From the NCBI RefSeq assembly GCF_003217475.1, contig NZ_QJSP01000020.1, forward strand, positions 1 to 64,000: DNA of 64,000 nt, in the 5' to 3' direction. Position 1 is the first letter of the stretch; every line of letters begins with the position of its first letter. Of this stretch, positions 26,899 through 34,874 are shown in pieces. Below the pieces are notes generated by a model. It was not told the DNA's origin, did no database searches, and saw only the letters and a program-made list of their open reading frames with translations. Source of the DNA: Williamsia limnetica. Lineage in GTDB: Bacteria; Actinomycetota; Actinomycetes; Mycobacteriales; Mycobacteriaceae. The translations under genes and the position numbers were made by a program.

Positions 26899-27528
26899 AT
26901 GAACGTGGCAGCATTGGCACCGGCGGATGCGTGGGCACAGTTACGCGAGGGCAATAACAGATTCGTCGCTGGACGCCCGCATCATCCCAGCCAAGACATC
27001 GGTGATCGTGAGCGACTGGCTCACGGACAACACCCTAAAGCGGTCATATTCGGATGCGCAGATTCCCGGGTAGCTGCTGAGATCATCTTCGACCAGGGAT
27101 TAGGTGATGTATTTGTAGTTCGCACTGCTGGACATGTCATCGGCAGTTCGGTGCTGGGTTCGATCGAGTACGCCGTAGACATCCTCGACGTACCTCTGAT
27201 CGTGATCCTCGGGCACGACAGCTGCGGTGCGGTCGAAGCAGCACTCGGCGCCCTCGATAACTTGGACATCGCCGGCGGTCATATTCGCGACCTGGTCGAA
27301 CGCGTCACACCGAGCATTCTGCTGGGCCGGAGTGAAGGCCTCACCACTGTCGACGAGTTCGAGGCCCGCCATGTCCAAGAAACCGGCAAGTTACTGATGG
27401 AACGCAGCAAAATTATTTCTGCAGGTGTGGCCGATGGTGACATAGGGATCATTGGTCTCACCTACCGCCTCGCAGACGGCAACGTCCATCTCTGCGCAGC
27501 GGTTGGGGATGTGAATGATGATGTGTAG
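26899..27528 (+). CDS. beta-class carbonic anhydrase
   Basis: The 209-residue cytoplasmic enzyme hydrates CO2. The zinc ligands and their Asp/Arg dyad are visible in VIFGCADSRV and ILGHDSCGAV, with VVRTAGHV between them. The length fits the beta class. It follows the SPFH gene by about 115 nt on the same strand, and a small membrane protein gene follows it. This arrangement suggests a pH- or CO2-related unit, but no promoter within the gap can be excluded. Confidence 0.92.
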   Translation: MNVAALAPADAWAQLREGNNRFVAGRPHHPSQDIGDRERLAHGQHPKAVIFGCADSRVAAEIIFDQGLGDVFVVRTAGHVIGSSVLGSIEYAVDILDVPLIVILGHDSCGAVEAALGALDNLDIAGGHIRDLVERVTPSILLGRSEGLTTVDEFEARHVQETGKLLMERSKIISAGVADGDIGIIGLTYRLADGNVHLCAAVGDVNDDV

Positions 27529-27656
27529 CTGAAGTACACGAACGCCGGCGAAGAAGCTCACTGGACGAGTTCACCTCGTGACGAGGATGGCCATCACGCG
27601 GTCGTCCACCCTCTGGCACAGGTGAGAATGCCTCGACGATGGGAAGCGTCACCGTC

Positions 27657-28079
27657 ATGAATTTCGAGCAATCCCTCGCGATAGCAATTGTCTTCGTCTG
27701 GTTAGGCATGGTGTTGGCTATCTCGTTCCTAGAGACCCCCTTAAAGTTTCGGGCGCCGGGGGTGGACGTGCCAACTGGTCTTGGAATTGGCCGGCTAATT
27801 TTTCGTGCATTGAACACGGTTGAAGTAGTGCTCGCGTTAGCGCTCGTCGCCGTACTTGTCACCGACCGTCCAGATGCAACGACAGCAGTGACGGCCGGTG
27901 TGACGGTTGCGATTCTCGCCCTGCAAGTAGTCCTTGTACGGCCCCGGCTAACGCGCCGAACCAACCTTGTTCTTGCCGGGGACGACGTTCCCCACTCGTA
28001 CGCACACCATGCTTATATCGCTCTCGAGGTGGCCAAGGTCCTGGGCCTATTGGCCACCGGAATCGTGCTGTTGAGTTGA
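27657..28079 (+). CDS. four-helix integral membrane protein of unknown function
   Basis: The 140-residue product has four hydrophobic segments (AIAIVFVWLGMVLAISFLE; IFRALNTVEVVLALALVAVLV; VTAGVTVAILALQVVLV; ALEVAKVLGLLATGIVLL) with conserved-looking polar residues ETPLKFRAPG after the first. It recalls small DUF4149/TMEM205-like membrane proteins, though the match is not certain. ATG 27657 has GGGAAG about 10 nt upstream; ATG 27639 is an alternative. Confidence 0.7.
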   Translation: MNFEQSLAIAIVFVWLGMVLAISFLETPLKFRAPGVDVPTGLGIGRLIFRALNTVEVVLALALVAVLVTDRPDATTAVTAGVTVAILALQVVLVRPRLTRRTNLVLAGDDVPHSYAHHAYIALEVAKVLGLLATGIVLLS

Positions 28080-28344
28080 TACGCCGGCTGTCACAACCGC
28101 CTACCGCCTCGACAAGGAAGCACGAGCTCAAGGTGAGGGTGCATGGGACAACCCCCTTGCCCACTGCATTCCGCACCGGCAGAGTCGTAATGTCAAAGTC
28201 TCATCCTGAACAAACAGGTGCCAGAACATGCTGATTTCTGTTGGTCACGGACGTCTGAACAAAGACGAGCTGCTGGCGCTGCTGCAGCAGTCCTCGATTG
28301 ACGAGGTTGTTGATATTCGTCGTTTCCCGGGTAGTCGGCACAAT

Positions 28345-28398
28345 TGACGGGGCTCAGGAAAGTTCCCCAGTGGTGCTCATCGAAATTCCCCACCCGTG
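28345..28398. repeat. left end of IS21-family element
   Basis: The left end is an inverted match to the right end at about 43 of 54 positions. It contains two transposase-site-like repeats, GAAAGTTCCCCAGT and GAAATTCCCCACCCGTG. Confidence 0.8.
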
Positions 28399-28406
28399 AG
28401 GTGGGT

Positions 28407-29258
28407 CTACTGTAGCGGCCGGCGGATGGTTCCGGCGGCGGTGCGGTGGTTTTCTGATCGGGCGTGGTGGTCTCGCAGGCGATAGGAATCTCCGTCGAGT
28501 TTGAGGACAACTGAGCGGTGCAGGAGCCGGTCGAGCATGGCCGCTGCGACGGTGGTGTCGCCGAGGACTTCGCCCCATTCGGAGACGCTGCGGTTGGTGG
28601 TGATCACGATTGACGTCTTCAGATATCGTTGTGCCACAACCTGAAACAACGCAGAGGCAGCCTCGGCAGGCAGCGGTAGATACCCCAGCTCATCAATCAC
28701 CAAGAGTGTCGGCCCGGCATAGAACCGCATGCAGGTGGCCCACCTGCCTTCGATAGCCGCTTTGTGGCAGCGGGCCGCCAGATCGGCGGCGGTGGTGACA
28801 TAGGTGCGGTACCCGGCGTGCACCGCAGCTCGGGCCAGCCCGACTGCCAGATGTGTCTTTCCTGTGCCTGGCGGGCCCATGAGCAGGACATTTGTAGCTG
28901 ATTCGAGGTATCCGCAGGTGCCGAGTTCGGCGATCAGCTGGCGGTCCACGCCGGGAGCGGCGTCGTAGTCGAACCCGTCTAAGGTGGCTGGGGTGGGCAG
29001 GCTCGCGAACCGCAACCGGCCGGCCAGGCGCCGGGCTTGATTCTCTTCGACTTCTACGGCTAGGAGTTGTTCGAGGGTGCTGGTCATCGACCACCCCTCG
29101 CCCTGTGCCCGCTCGAGCATCCCGGGCAAGGCCTCCGCGGCGGCGTGGAGTTTGAGCACCGCCAGGTGGTGCCGCAGTTGCTGGTAGACCGAGATCTCAG
29201 CCTGCGTGGCCGGCTCAGGCACCGCGTTGGTGGTGGTTGTTGTTTTGGTGCGGGTCAT
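28407..29258 (-). CDS. istB: IstB-like AAA+ transposition helper
   Basis: The 283-residue protein is the ATPase that assists the IS21 transposase in target selection. Walker A is GPPGTGKTH and Walker B is LLVIDELGYLPL, with the sensor-like SIVITTNRSVSEWGEVLGD after them and the usual N-terminal helical domain (YQQLRHHLAVLKLHAAAEALP). Its ATG overlaps the istA stop by ATGA (29255-29258). Length and motifs are complete. Confidence 0.93.
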   Translation of the reverse strand: MTRTKTTTTTNAVPEPATQAEISVYQQLRHHLAVLKLHAAAEALPGMLERAQGEGWSMTSTLEQLLAVEVEENQARRLAGRLRFASLPTPATLDGFDYDAAPGVDRQLIAELGTCGYLESATNVLLMGPPGTGKTHLAVGLARAAVHAGYRTYVTTAADLAARCHKAAIEGRWATCMRFYAGPTLLVIDELGYLPLPAEAASALFQVVAQRYLKTSIVITTNRSVSEWGEVLGDTTVAAAMLDRLLHRSVVLKLDGDSYRLRDHHARSENHRTAAGTIRRPLQ

Positions 29259-30607
29259 CGCAGCGTGGTCCTGTTCTGTGCGGCGCGCTCATAAGCGCTC
29301 ATGTCGATCACGGTGGCAGACTCGTCGGCCGCGGCTACCGTGTGGGAGTTGTTGTTCAGCAATAGATCTGCAGCAGCGAGCGCGCTCTTGCCGGGTGGGA
29401 TCCGTTGCTTGCGGCGGTGCGGAGGTCCACCGGTGTTGGCCGTGGCCATCACTTCGGTATTGAGCGCATGGACGTGGCCGTGATCGCGGACCATCACCCC
29501 CGACCCCTCAGCGGCGAGGCGATGGCGGGCGATGACGATCCCGCCGGCGGTGGCGATATCGATGTGGGCGTCGCCGAGCTGATGGGTCACCATCACCTCG
29601 CCCATCGCCGGCTCCGGCGGCACCGAATACTGATTGCCTTTCCACGCCACCATCGCCTGCCGGTTCACCTTCCGGGTCTCGGTCATCGTCGCCGGATAGG
29701 GTGAAGTCGGCAGCGATGCCAGGGGTTCACGCCCAGCAACCGTTGCGACGGTGGACTTTCCGTCAGCGGTGACCCGGACGCGGGTGTCTCCTCGGCGAGT
29801 GCAGAACGTGTCCAAACTTTTCTGGGCTTGCTCGGCGGTGACGTCATCGCCCAGGGTCCGCCACCACCGCTGAGCGGCGACCCGGTTGGCAGCCTCCACG
29901 ACACCTTTGCGATTGCCGCGCCGCGGCGGGCAGATCGCCACACTGACCCCGTAATACTTGGCCACTCCCGCGAAAGATGCTGTCACCGAGCCCGAATCGG
30001 GATGGCAGACCGTGGCCATCCGGTCAAACCGCCACACCTTCGTGAGGCCGCCATGCTGGCGGGCGACCCGGCCGAGGCCGGCGATCAACGTCGGCTGGGT
30101 CATTTCGGCGGCCAAAGAGCCCCGCCAACGCCCCGAGTGGGCCAGCGACCCAACCAGCAGATGCGCAGTCTTACCCCAGCCCCACGACGATGGCGGGTCG
30201 GGTAGGTCCACCCAATCCCATTGCTTCTCTTCACCCGCCGGGTGATCGATGATCGCATTCGGGCGGCTGGTCGCGGTCTGACATTGCGGGCAGACCGGGC
30301 GCAGGTTCCGAGTGCGGATCTGGCGGGTCAGCGTCTGATAGGACTGGGTGTAGCCGAGGTCTTCGAGCTCATCGCACAACGTTCGGGCCCACAGATGTGG
30401 GTCGTCGATCAAGCGTGCGGTGATGTAGGCGACGAACACCTCGAACGCATCGACGGCGCTGCGCGCCCGCACACCGGGCGAGCGGGTGCCGTTGAGATAG
30501 GCGCGGACCGTTTTGCGGTCTCGGCCGGTGTGGCGGGCGATCGCCGAGATCGTCAACCCTCGTTTGTGCAGGGCGTGTACTTCCATATCGTCCTCCCATG
30601 TAAGCAT
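29255..30607 (-). CDS. istA: IS21-family transposase IstA
   Basis: The 450-residue DDE transposase begins with a helix-turn-helix, LTISAIARHTGRDRKTVRAYLNG. The DDE core shows WDWVDLPDP, a second aspartate near WRFDRMATV and the glutamate in NRKGVVEAANR. The C-terminal beta-barrel region (GNQYSVPPE) follows. It appears intact. The start lies about 90 nt inside the right end of the element. Confidence 0.93.
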   Translation of the reverse strand: MLTWEDDMEVHALHKRGLTISAIARHTGRDRKTVRAYLNGTRSPGVRARSAVDAFEVFVAYITARLIDDPHLWARTLCDELEDLGYTQSYQTLTRQIRTRNLRPVCPQCQTATSRPNAIIDHPAGEEKQWDWVDLPDPPSSWGWGKTAHLLVGSLAHSGRWRGSLAAEMTQPTLIAGLGRVARQHGGLTKVWRFDRMATVCHPDSGSVTASFAGVAKYYGVSVAICPPRRGNRKGVVEAANRVAAQRWWRTLGDDVTAEQAQKSLDTFCTRRGDTRVRVTADGKSTVATVAGREPLASLPTSPYPATMTETRKVNRQAMVAWKGNQYSVPPEPAMGEVMVTHQLGDAHIDIATAGGIVIARHRLAAEGSGVMVRDHGHVHALNTEVMATANTGGPPHRRKQRIPPGKSALAAADLLLNNNSHTVAAADESATVIDMSAYERAAQNRTTLR

Positions 30608-30691
30608 GAGGAAGCGGGTCTCCTTCGAGTAGCTGATGAGTGGTCAGAGACCATCAGCATCGAGGGAGACCCGCCCTCGTTGGCGGTGCCA

Positions 30692-30745
30692 CACGGGTGG
30701 GGAATTTCCGTAAGCGTTACTGGGGAATTTCAATGAGCGCCGTCA
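30692..30745. repeat. right end of IS21-family element
   Basis: On the minus strand it reads TGACGGCGCTCA, then GAAATTCCCCAGT and GAAATTCCCCACCCGTG, mirroring the left end. Confidence 0.8.
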
Positions 30746-31280
30746 CAATCCAGATGTCGGTAGCGATGCCATGACTCAGTGGGTGGCTCAGGGCGGTATT
30801 AGATACCGCACCGATCCTCGACTCGGAGGGCGGCGTCGCCTGCCAGCCGACGCTGTGGTCGAGGATTCCTGGTGGCGAGTACAGCAGTTCGCTGCCTACG
30901 CAGCCCATACCCGCACACCAGAGTTCACGGCCGCCGTTCGTGAACTCCTCGAATCCGAGGGACGCACCGCGATGATGTGCAGTGAAAGCGTGTGGTGGCG
31001 ATGCCACCGCAGACTCGTGGCCGACGTTGTCGTGATGCGATGGAACGCACCCGTTGAACATCTCATGCATACCGGACGACTCACGCCACACTCACCGGCA
31101 GCCGGCGCCCGCATCAGAGCGGACGGACACATAATTTGGGACGGCGATCCCGACCGTCGGTAACGACGTAGGCTCCCGTCCCCTACGCCGTCGTATCGGC
31201 AGTATGGGTCGCGAGCGGACCCCTCAGCACACCGCGACATCAACCAGTAACCGAGAGCGTTCATGGGGGGCTCGCGTCGC

Positions 31281-31718
31281 TCAGCAGCTGGTCGTCAGCG
31301 GGCCTTTCGTTTTTGGGTTCGACGTGCCGTCGACGGCGGCCGCTTCCAAGTCGAGCGTGCTGTGAGCCAGAGCTAGGTAGCGCAGTGCCAACTCCACACC
31401 CGTTCTGTACCCCGCGTCATACTCGGGATCACGCTTGGGGGCCGTACTGAGCGCACTGGTCAACCGATCTCCGATGGCCTGCAGGTTCGCCCGCTCACGT
31501 CGACCATCGGAGCGTCCTCTGGGTATTGAGGCGTCGGTGTGCCCGACCTCCGACGCCAATGTGTCAAGCACGCAGATCCTGGCGAAGCGCATCCCGGCCT
31601 CGTGGCCGACACAGAACAGCGACGCACGACGGTCCAAGCGCGCCGTGGTCGAGAAATGCTCGTGCAGAGCAGCTAGTAACTGAGCGAGTGTCCGATTGCC
31701 TCGACCGGGGTCAGGCAT
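31281..31718 (-). CDS. hypothetical protein, 145 residues
   Basis: The sequence is mainly helical (TLAQLLAALHEHFSTTARLDRRASLFCVGHEAGMRFARICVLDTLASEVGH; YRTGVELALRYLALAHSTLDLEAAAV) with no motif I recognise. ATG 31718 overlaps the end of the 37-residue gene upstream by 8 nt, so the two are probably one transcript. The composition looks like a real protein. Confidence 0.5.
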   Translation of the reverse strand: MPDPGRGNRTLAQLLAALHEHFSTTARLDRRASLFCVGHEAGMRFARICVLDTLASEVGHTDASIPRGRSDGRRERANLQAIGDRLTSALSTAPKRDPEYDAGYRTGVELALRYLALAHSTLDLEAAAVDGTSNPKTKGPLTTSC

Positions 31719-31824
31719 TCTTACGCCTTCGCACGATCGTCCGTTCCGCCACTGCCCGTTTCTGATCGCGCTTCTCCTTGATCGCTAGACGCTTCTTCTT
31801 CGAACTCGAATTCTTCTCTGCCAT
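31711..31824 (-). CDS. 37-residue highly basic small protein
   Basis: The short frame starts at ATG 31824 after GAGGGA and encodes 37 residues, about half of them Lys or Arg (SSSKKKRLAIKEKRDQKRAV). It ends 8 nt inside the next gene. The charge pattern suggests a nucleic-acid-binding or ribosome-associated micro-protein, which is inference. The start signal and overlap with a second gene support its reality. Confidence 0.5.
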   Translation of the reverse strand: MAEKNSSSKKKRLAIKEKRDQKRAVAERTIVRRRKNA

Positions 31825-32068
31825 CGTCCCTCAATGCCATAGGTCAATCGCGGCCGCAAGGACCGCTCACCGACCGACCATAGCCCAATAAAAAATAAAA
31901 TCCAGCCTGCCCCCGGACGGCTCCGCTCAGACCTCAGCGCGTACCGCAGAATTTCGACATCTTCTCTTCCCCAGTAGATTTCGGGGCAACCCCTGCAGAG
32001 AGGAGCGACTGGCATTTATTTATTTTCCGGCTAGAGTCCGAGGAACGGATAAACAAAGGAGTGTGGCC

Positions 32069-32554
32069 GTGAAAGCGGTTGTCATGGAGTGCTGTATTCG
32101 GGTCTGCGCGACGCCGGCGCGGTTTTTGGCGTTTCGACACGACGCGGAGCGACTCGCCAGCGCGGCGTTCTCGGGACGAACGCGGCGTTCGAGCGCGACG
32201 GTCGATGCGGGGCCCCGCCTGTTGCTGCGGCAGTGGCACATGCTGAACGACCTAACACGTCTTGGTGAACCGCAGTGCCGAGAGTTGTGTTTGGCCTTCG
32301 CCGGCAATCCGGCCCGGGTGACCCCGGCGAAACTCGAGGCGCTGTCCCGCGACATCCTGGCCACGCTCGATACCAGCACAGTGGAGACGTCGACCGAGAC
32401 TGTTCCGTGGATCCTCACGCTGACGACAGACGTCGATGCTGCGTACCGACGTCAGATGACCGACAGACACCCGACTCTGCACACCAGCGCCAGCACCGCT
32501 CCTGGCGATGTGACGCGCTTCAAGACTCTGGCTACGCAGGAAGTCATGCAATGA
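32069..32554 (+). CDS. hypothetical protein upstream of GreA-like gene
   Basis: The 161-residue product has no family I recognise: an N-terminal part with cysteines (VMECCIRVCATPARFLAF), an arginine-rich stretch, and a helical region (LLLRQWHMLNDLTRLGEPQCRELCLAFAGNPARVTPAKLEALSRDILATLD). GTG 32069 has AAAGGAG 7 nt upstream, better than GTG 32063. The stop overlaps the start of the GreA-like gene as ATGA, so they are translationally coupled. Confidence 0.55.
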   Translation: MKAVVMECCIRVCATPARFLAFRHDAERLASAAFSGRTRRSSATVDAGPRLLLRQWHMLNDLTRLGEPQCRELCLAFAGNPARVTPAKLEALSRDILATLDTSTVETSTETVPWILTLTTDVDAAYRRQMTDRHPTLHTSASTAPGDVTRFKTLATQEVMQ

Positions 32555-33030
32555 CCACCGTTCCGTTATCCAAAGAACGCCCCGGGGGTCGCCTCGAGCA
32601 ACAGTTGTCTGAACTGTGTCGATTGCGGACGGAAGTCAGTGCCGAGATGATGGGCCATCGCCGCATGGGTGACTTAGACAACAACGACGCTTACCACCGA
32701 AGCGTGACAGACCTCGAAGCACTCGACAGCCAGATAGCTCGGATCCACGCTGTGCTCGAGGTCATCGATGAACCGGACCTCGGAGACGACACCGTTCGGA
32801 TCGGTTCCGTAGTCACCGTCGAGTTCGATCACGATCACTTCGATCGCGCCCGATTTCTGCTCGGTGCACATGAACAACACGAGCTGGTCGCCGTCGAAAT
32901 CTGCTCTCCCAATTCGCCACTCGGCCAAGCGATACTGGGTTCGGCAGTGGGAGACGAACGCACCTACGTACTGCCGACGGGACGGGAATGCACGGCAACG
33001 GTAGTGGACTGCGTCCACCACCATTGGTGA
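32551..33030 (+). CDS. GreA/GreB-like transcription elongation factor homologue
   Basis: The 159-residue protein has a predicted N-terminal coiled coil (GRLEQQLSELCRLRTEVSAEMM ... VTDLEALDSQIARIHAVLEVI). It is followed by a Gre C-terminal domain: VRIGSVVTVEF, then SPNSPLGQAILGSAVGDERTYVLPTGRECTATVV, where SPLGxAILGxxVGDE is the Gre hallmark. The acidic tip residues that catalyse transcript cleavage in GreA are not clearly matched, so it may bind RNA polymerase without cleavage activity. It is coupled by ATGA to the gene before it. Confidence 0.75.
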   Translation: MTTVPLSKERPGGRLEQQLSELCRLRTEVSAEMMGHRRMGDLDNNDAYHRSVTDLEALDSQIARIHAVLEVIDEPDLGDDTVRIGSVVTVEFDHDHFDRARFLLGAHEQHELVAVEICSPNSPLGQAILGSAVGDERTYVLPTGRECTATVVDCVHHHW

Positions 33031-33074
33031 CCGGACCAGTCGACAGTTCCTCAACATCAGGCGGAGTACCGGTA

Positions 33075-33629
33075 ATGATCATCGGCTACGCCGACGACCT
33101 CAGACGACGGATATGTAACGCGCTGATCGATTCGGGTGCGGTTGTCGAGGTCATCGACCCCGACCGGCCTGGACTGCGAACTCAACACAGCGGACACCAT
33201 CGGTCGCGTCACCTCGACGACGTTCCCAACGCATACCGCGACGCCGAGCCGTCCTATGTCGTCACCGTCACCCAAGAGATTGATGACGAGCACCGGTCGC
33301 TGCTGGGTCGGTGGCGACGTCGGTGCCACCGACGCGTCGAGACGGCGCGTTTGCTCGGAGCCGCGACCGACGCCACTTCGATACCGGATTCCTGTCGCAT
33401 CCTTGTCGTCGGAGATGCCCGCAAATCCACCCCGACACGGACCAGCCACTCGTGGATCAAGCACCTCGCGCGCGAGGTCACCTACGAAACCGAGATCAAC
33501 GGCACTCAAGTGGATTCCGCGACCTACCTACTCGTCAGAAACAACGTGGAACTGCGCAAGTCGCTGAACCTCGTCGCCGCATGGTGGTCGAGGACCAAAG
33601 CCACGCGAACGCCGACCGTTGCCTACTGA
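33075..33629 (+). CDS. hypothetical protein, third gene of GreA-like operon
   Basis: The 184-residue product begins MIIGYADDLRRRICNALIDSGAVVEVIDPD, which has the pattern of a Rossmann-like beta-alpha-beta start without the glycine fingerprint, and contains a second beta strand at RILVVGDARKS. An SDR-like origin is possible but weak. ATG 33075 has GGAG about 9 nt upstream, 45 nt after the GreA-like gene. The function is unknown. Confidence 0.5.
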   Translation: MIIGYADDLRRRICNALIDSGAVVEVIDPDRPGLRTQHSGHHRSRHLDDVPNAYRDAEPSYVVTVTQEIDDEHRSLLGRWRRRCHRRVETARLLGAATDATSIPDSCRILVVGDARKSTPTRTSHSWIKHLAREVTYETEINGTQVDSATYLLVRNNVELRKSLNLVAAWWSRTKATRTPTVAY

Positions 33630-33725
33630 TCGCGCCCTCATGCTGGTAGGACGCTGACTGTCCGCGCTAAATGGTTTTAGCAGCATCTCCTGCCGAGTCC
33701 ACGCATTCACCGAGAAGCCGCCCTT

Positions 33726-33779
33726 ATGTCAGGTCCGCCGGTCGCGGGCATCACCCCCGGATTGTTGGGCAGCAGCTGA
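33726..33779 (+). pseudogene. short remnant ending GITPGLLGSS
   Basis: The 17-codon frame MSGPPVAGITPGLLGSS ends with the same kind of tail as the exported proteins at 1465-2319 and 3691-4707. No signal peptide or body precedes it, and an in-frame TAG lies at 33678-33680. It is most likely the decayed 3' end of a gene of that group. Confidence 0.4.
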
Positions 33780-33893
33780 AGCCGGCCGGATCATCGGCCG
33801 ACCTGCCTCCGCGGGCGCCCACGGTGAGGGCTCGAGCGAGGGTGAAGTCGTGAGGACCGAACGGCCGCGGCGGCGATCGCTATCCGCAGCACG

Positions 33894-34790
33894 TCAGCTT
33901 TCGTACTCCAGGCACTTCGCTAGAACTGCATGCAGCGCTGGGTTGGTGTCGTCCCGACGCCACGCAGCTCGCATGTCGACCGAAGGTGCAGGATCGGTCA
34001 CGGGAACAAAGGCAACATTCGGATCCATCACATTTCGAGCGACCGATGCCAAAGTGAGGTGACACCCGACCTGCGCGCCGACCAGCGCGAGCGCTGTGTG
34101 GGTGTCTGGCGCGACCTGCACGACTTCGGCGACGAATCCGCTCGCCTGCGCGAGTCTGCGCATCCGGTCCGGCAATACCGCGCCTTCATGCGCCGGCAAG
34201 GTGATGAATGATTCGCCGGAGAGCTGGGCGATGGAGATCTTCTCACTGCGCGCCAAGGGGTGCGTATCGGCGACGGCGATCACGAGAGAATCGGGCATCA
34301 CAACCCTCGTCATGATCGTCGAGGGGATGATGTCCCATCGGCCCAGAGCAATATCTGTGTCGCCGTTGGCAAGCCGTCTCATCGCCGGTCGCGCGAAGTT
34401 CTGGCTCGACAGCTCCAGTTCGATCCCCGGCGCCCGCAACCGCACCGTGCGCGCCAGCTGGGCGATGAGCCGATTGGTCGAAACACCGGCGAACGCGATC
34501 CGCACCAAGCCTGCCTCACCGTCTTCTGCCGCGAGCACCGCGGCCTCTGCGCGTCGCAGAGCTGTGAATACATCCCTGGCCGGCTCGACGAGTGCCCGAC
34601 CACTTGACGTCAACTTCACCGAGCGGGTGTTGCGTTCGAACAGCCGACTCCCCAGCTTGCGCTCGAGCTGACCGATGGTGCGGCTCAGCGCAGGTTGCGC
34701 AACATGGAGCCGCTCTGCGGCACGGCCGAAATGGAGCTCCTCGGCGACGGCCGAAAAAGCTCGCAATTCCCCGATGTTCACCAGCGACAT
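33894..34790 (-). CDS. LysR-family regulator
   Basis: The 298-residue protein has the LysR helix-turn-helix (ELRAFSAVAEELHFGRAAERLHVAQPALSRTIGQLERKLGSRLFERNTRSVKLTSSG) and a periplasmic-binding-like effector domain. It is divergent from the acyl-CoA dehydrogenase gene, with only 84 nt between them, and two inverted repeats lie in that gap. It probably regulates the dehydrogenase in response to an intermediate of the pathway. The effector is unknown. Confidence 0.88.
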   Translation of the reverse strand: MSLVNIGELRAFSAVAEELHFGRAAERLHVAQPALSRTIGQLERKLGSRLFERNTRSVKLTSSGRALVEPARDVFTALRRAEAAVLAAEDGEAGLVRIAFAGVSTNRLIAQLARTVRLRAPGIELELSSQNFARPAMRRLANGDTDIALGRWDIIPSTIMTRVVMPDSLVIAVADTHPLARSEKISIAQLSGESFITLPAHEGAVLPDRMRRLAQASGFVAEVVQVAPDTHTALALVGAQVGCHLTLASVARNVMDPNVAFVPVTDPAPSVDMRAAWRRDDTNPALHAVLAKCLEYES

Positions 34791-34809
34791 CCATGATTCA
34801 TGACAACTG

Positions 34810-34852
34810 AGTTATAACAGAACTGGCAATCGAGTATTGGACTGATACCAAT
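34810..34852. promoter_or_regulatory. candidate LysR binding sites
   Basis: AGTT-N7-AACT (34810-34824) and ATTGG-N7-CCAAT (34836-34852) are inverted repeats in the divergent intergenic region, in keeping with LysR boxes of the T-N11-A type. Confidence 0.4.
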
Positions 34853-34874
34853 TCCCTGCGGCATAGTCCTCAAC

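Larger units (their letters stand above)
28345..30745 (-). mobile_element. IS21-family insertion sequence
   Basis: The element is 2401 bp, starts TGACGG and ends CCGTCA, and is flanked by CAAT at 28341-28344 and 30746-30749, a 4-bp target duplication. It encodes IstA and IstB with a 4-bp ATGA overlap. Its ends carry the multiple internal repeats typical of the family. Both genes look intact, so the copy may be active or recently moved. Confidence 0.93.
28228..31163 (+). pseudogene. DUF488 gene split by IS21-family insertion
   Basis: The first 39 codons (28228-28344) read MLISVGHGRLNKDELLALL and end VDIRRFPGSRHN. The rest (30750-31163) continues in the same frame as PDVGSDAMTQWVAQGGIRYR, then SESVWWRCHRRLVADVVV. 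Removing the element and one CAAT copy restores an uninterrupted 176-residue DUF488 protein with its FPGSRxNPxF-like and C-E-x3-CHR motifs. In the window the frame stops within the element, so the protein cannot be made. The gene was intact until a recent insertion. Confidence 0.9.
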
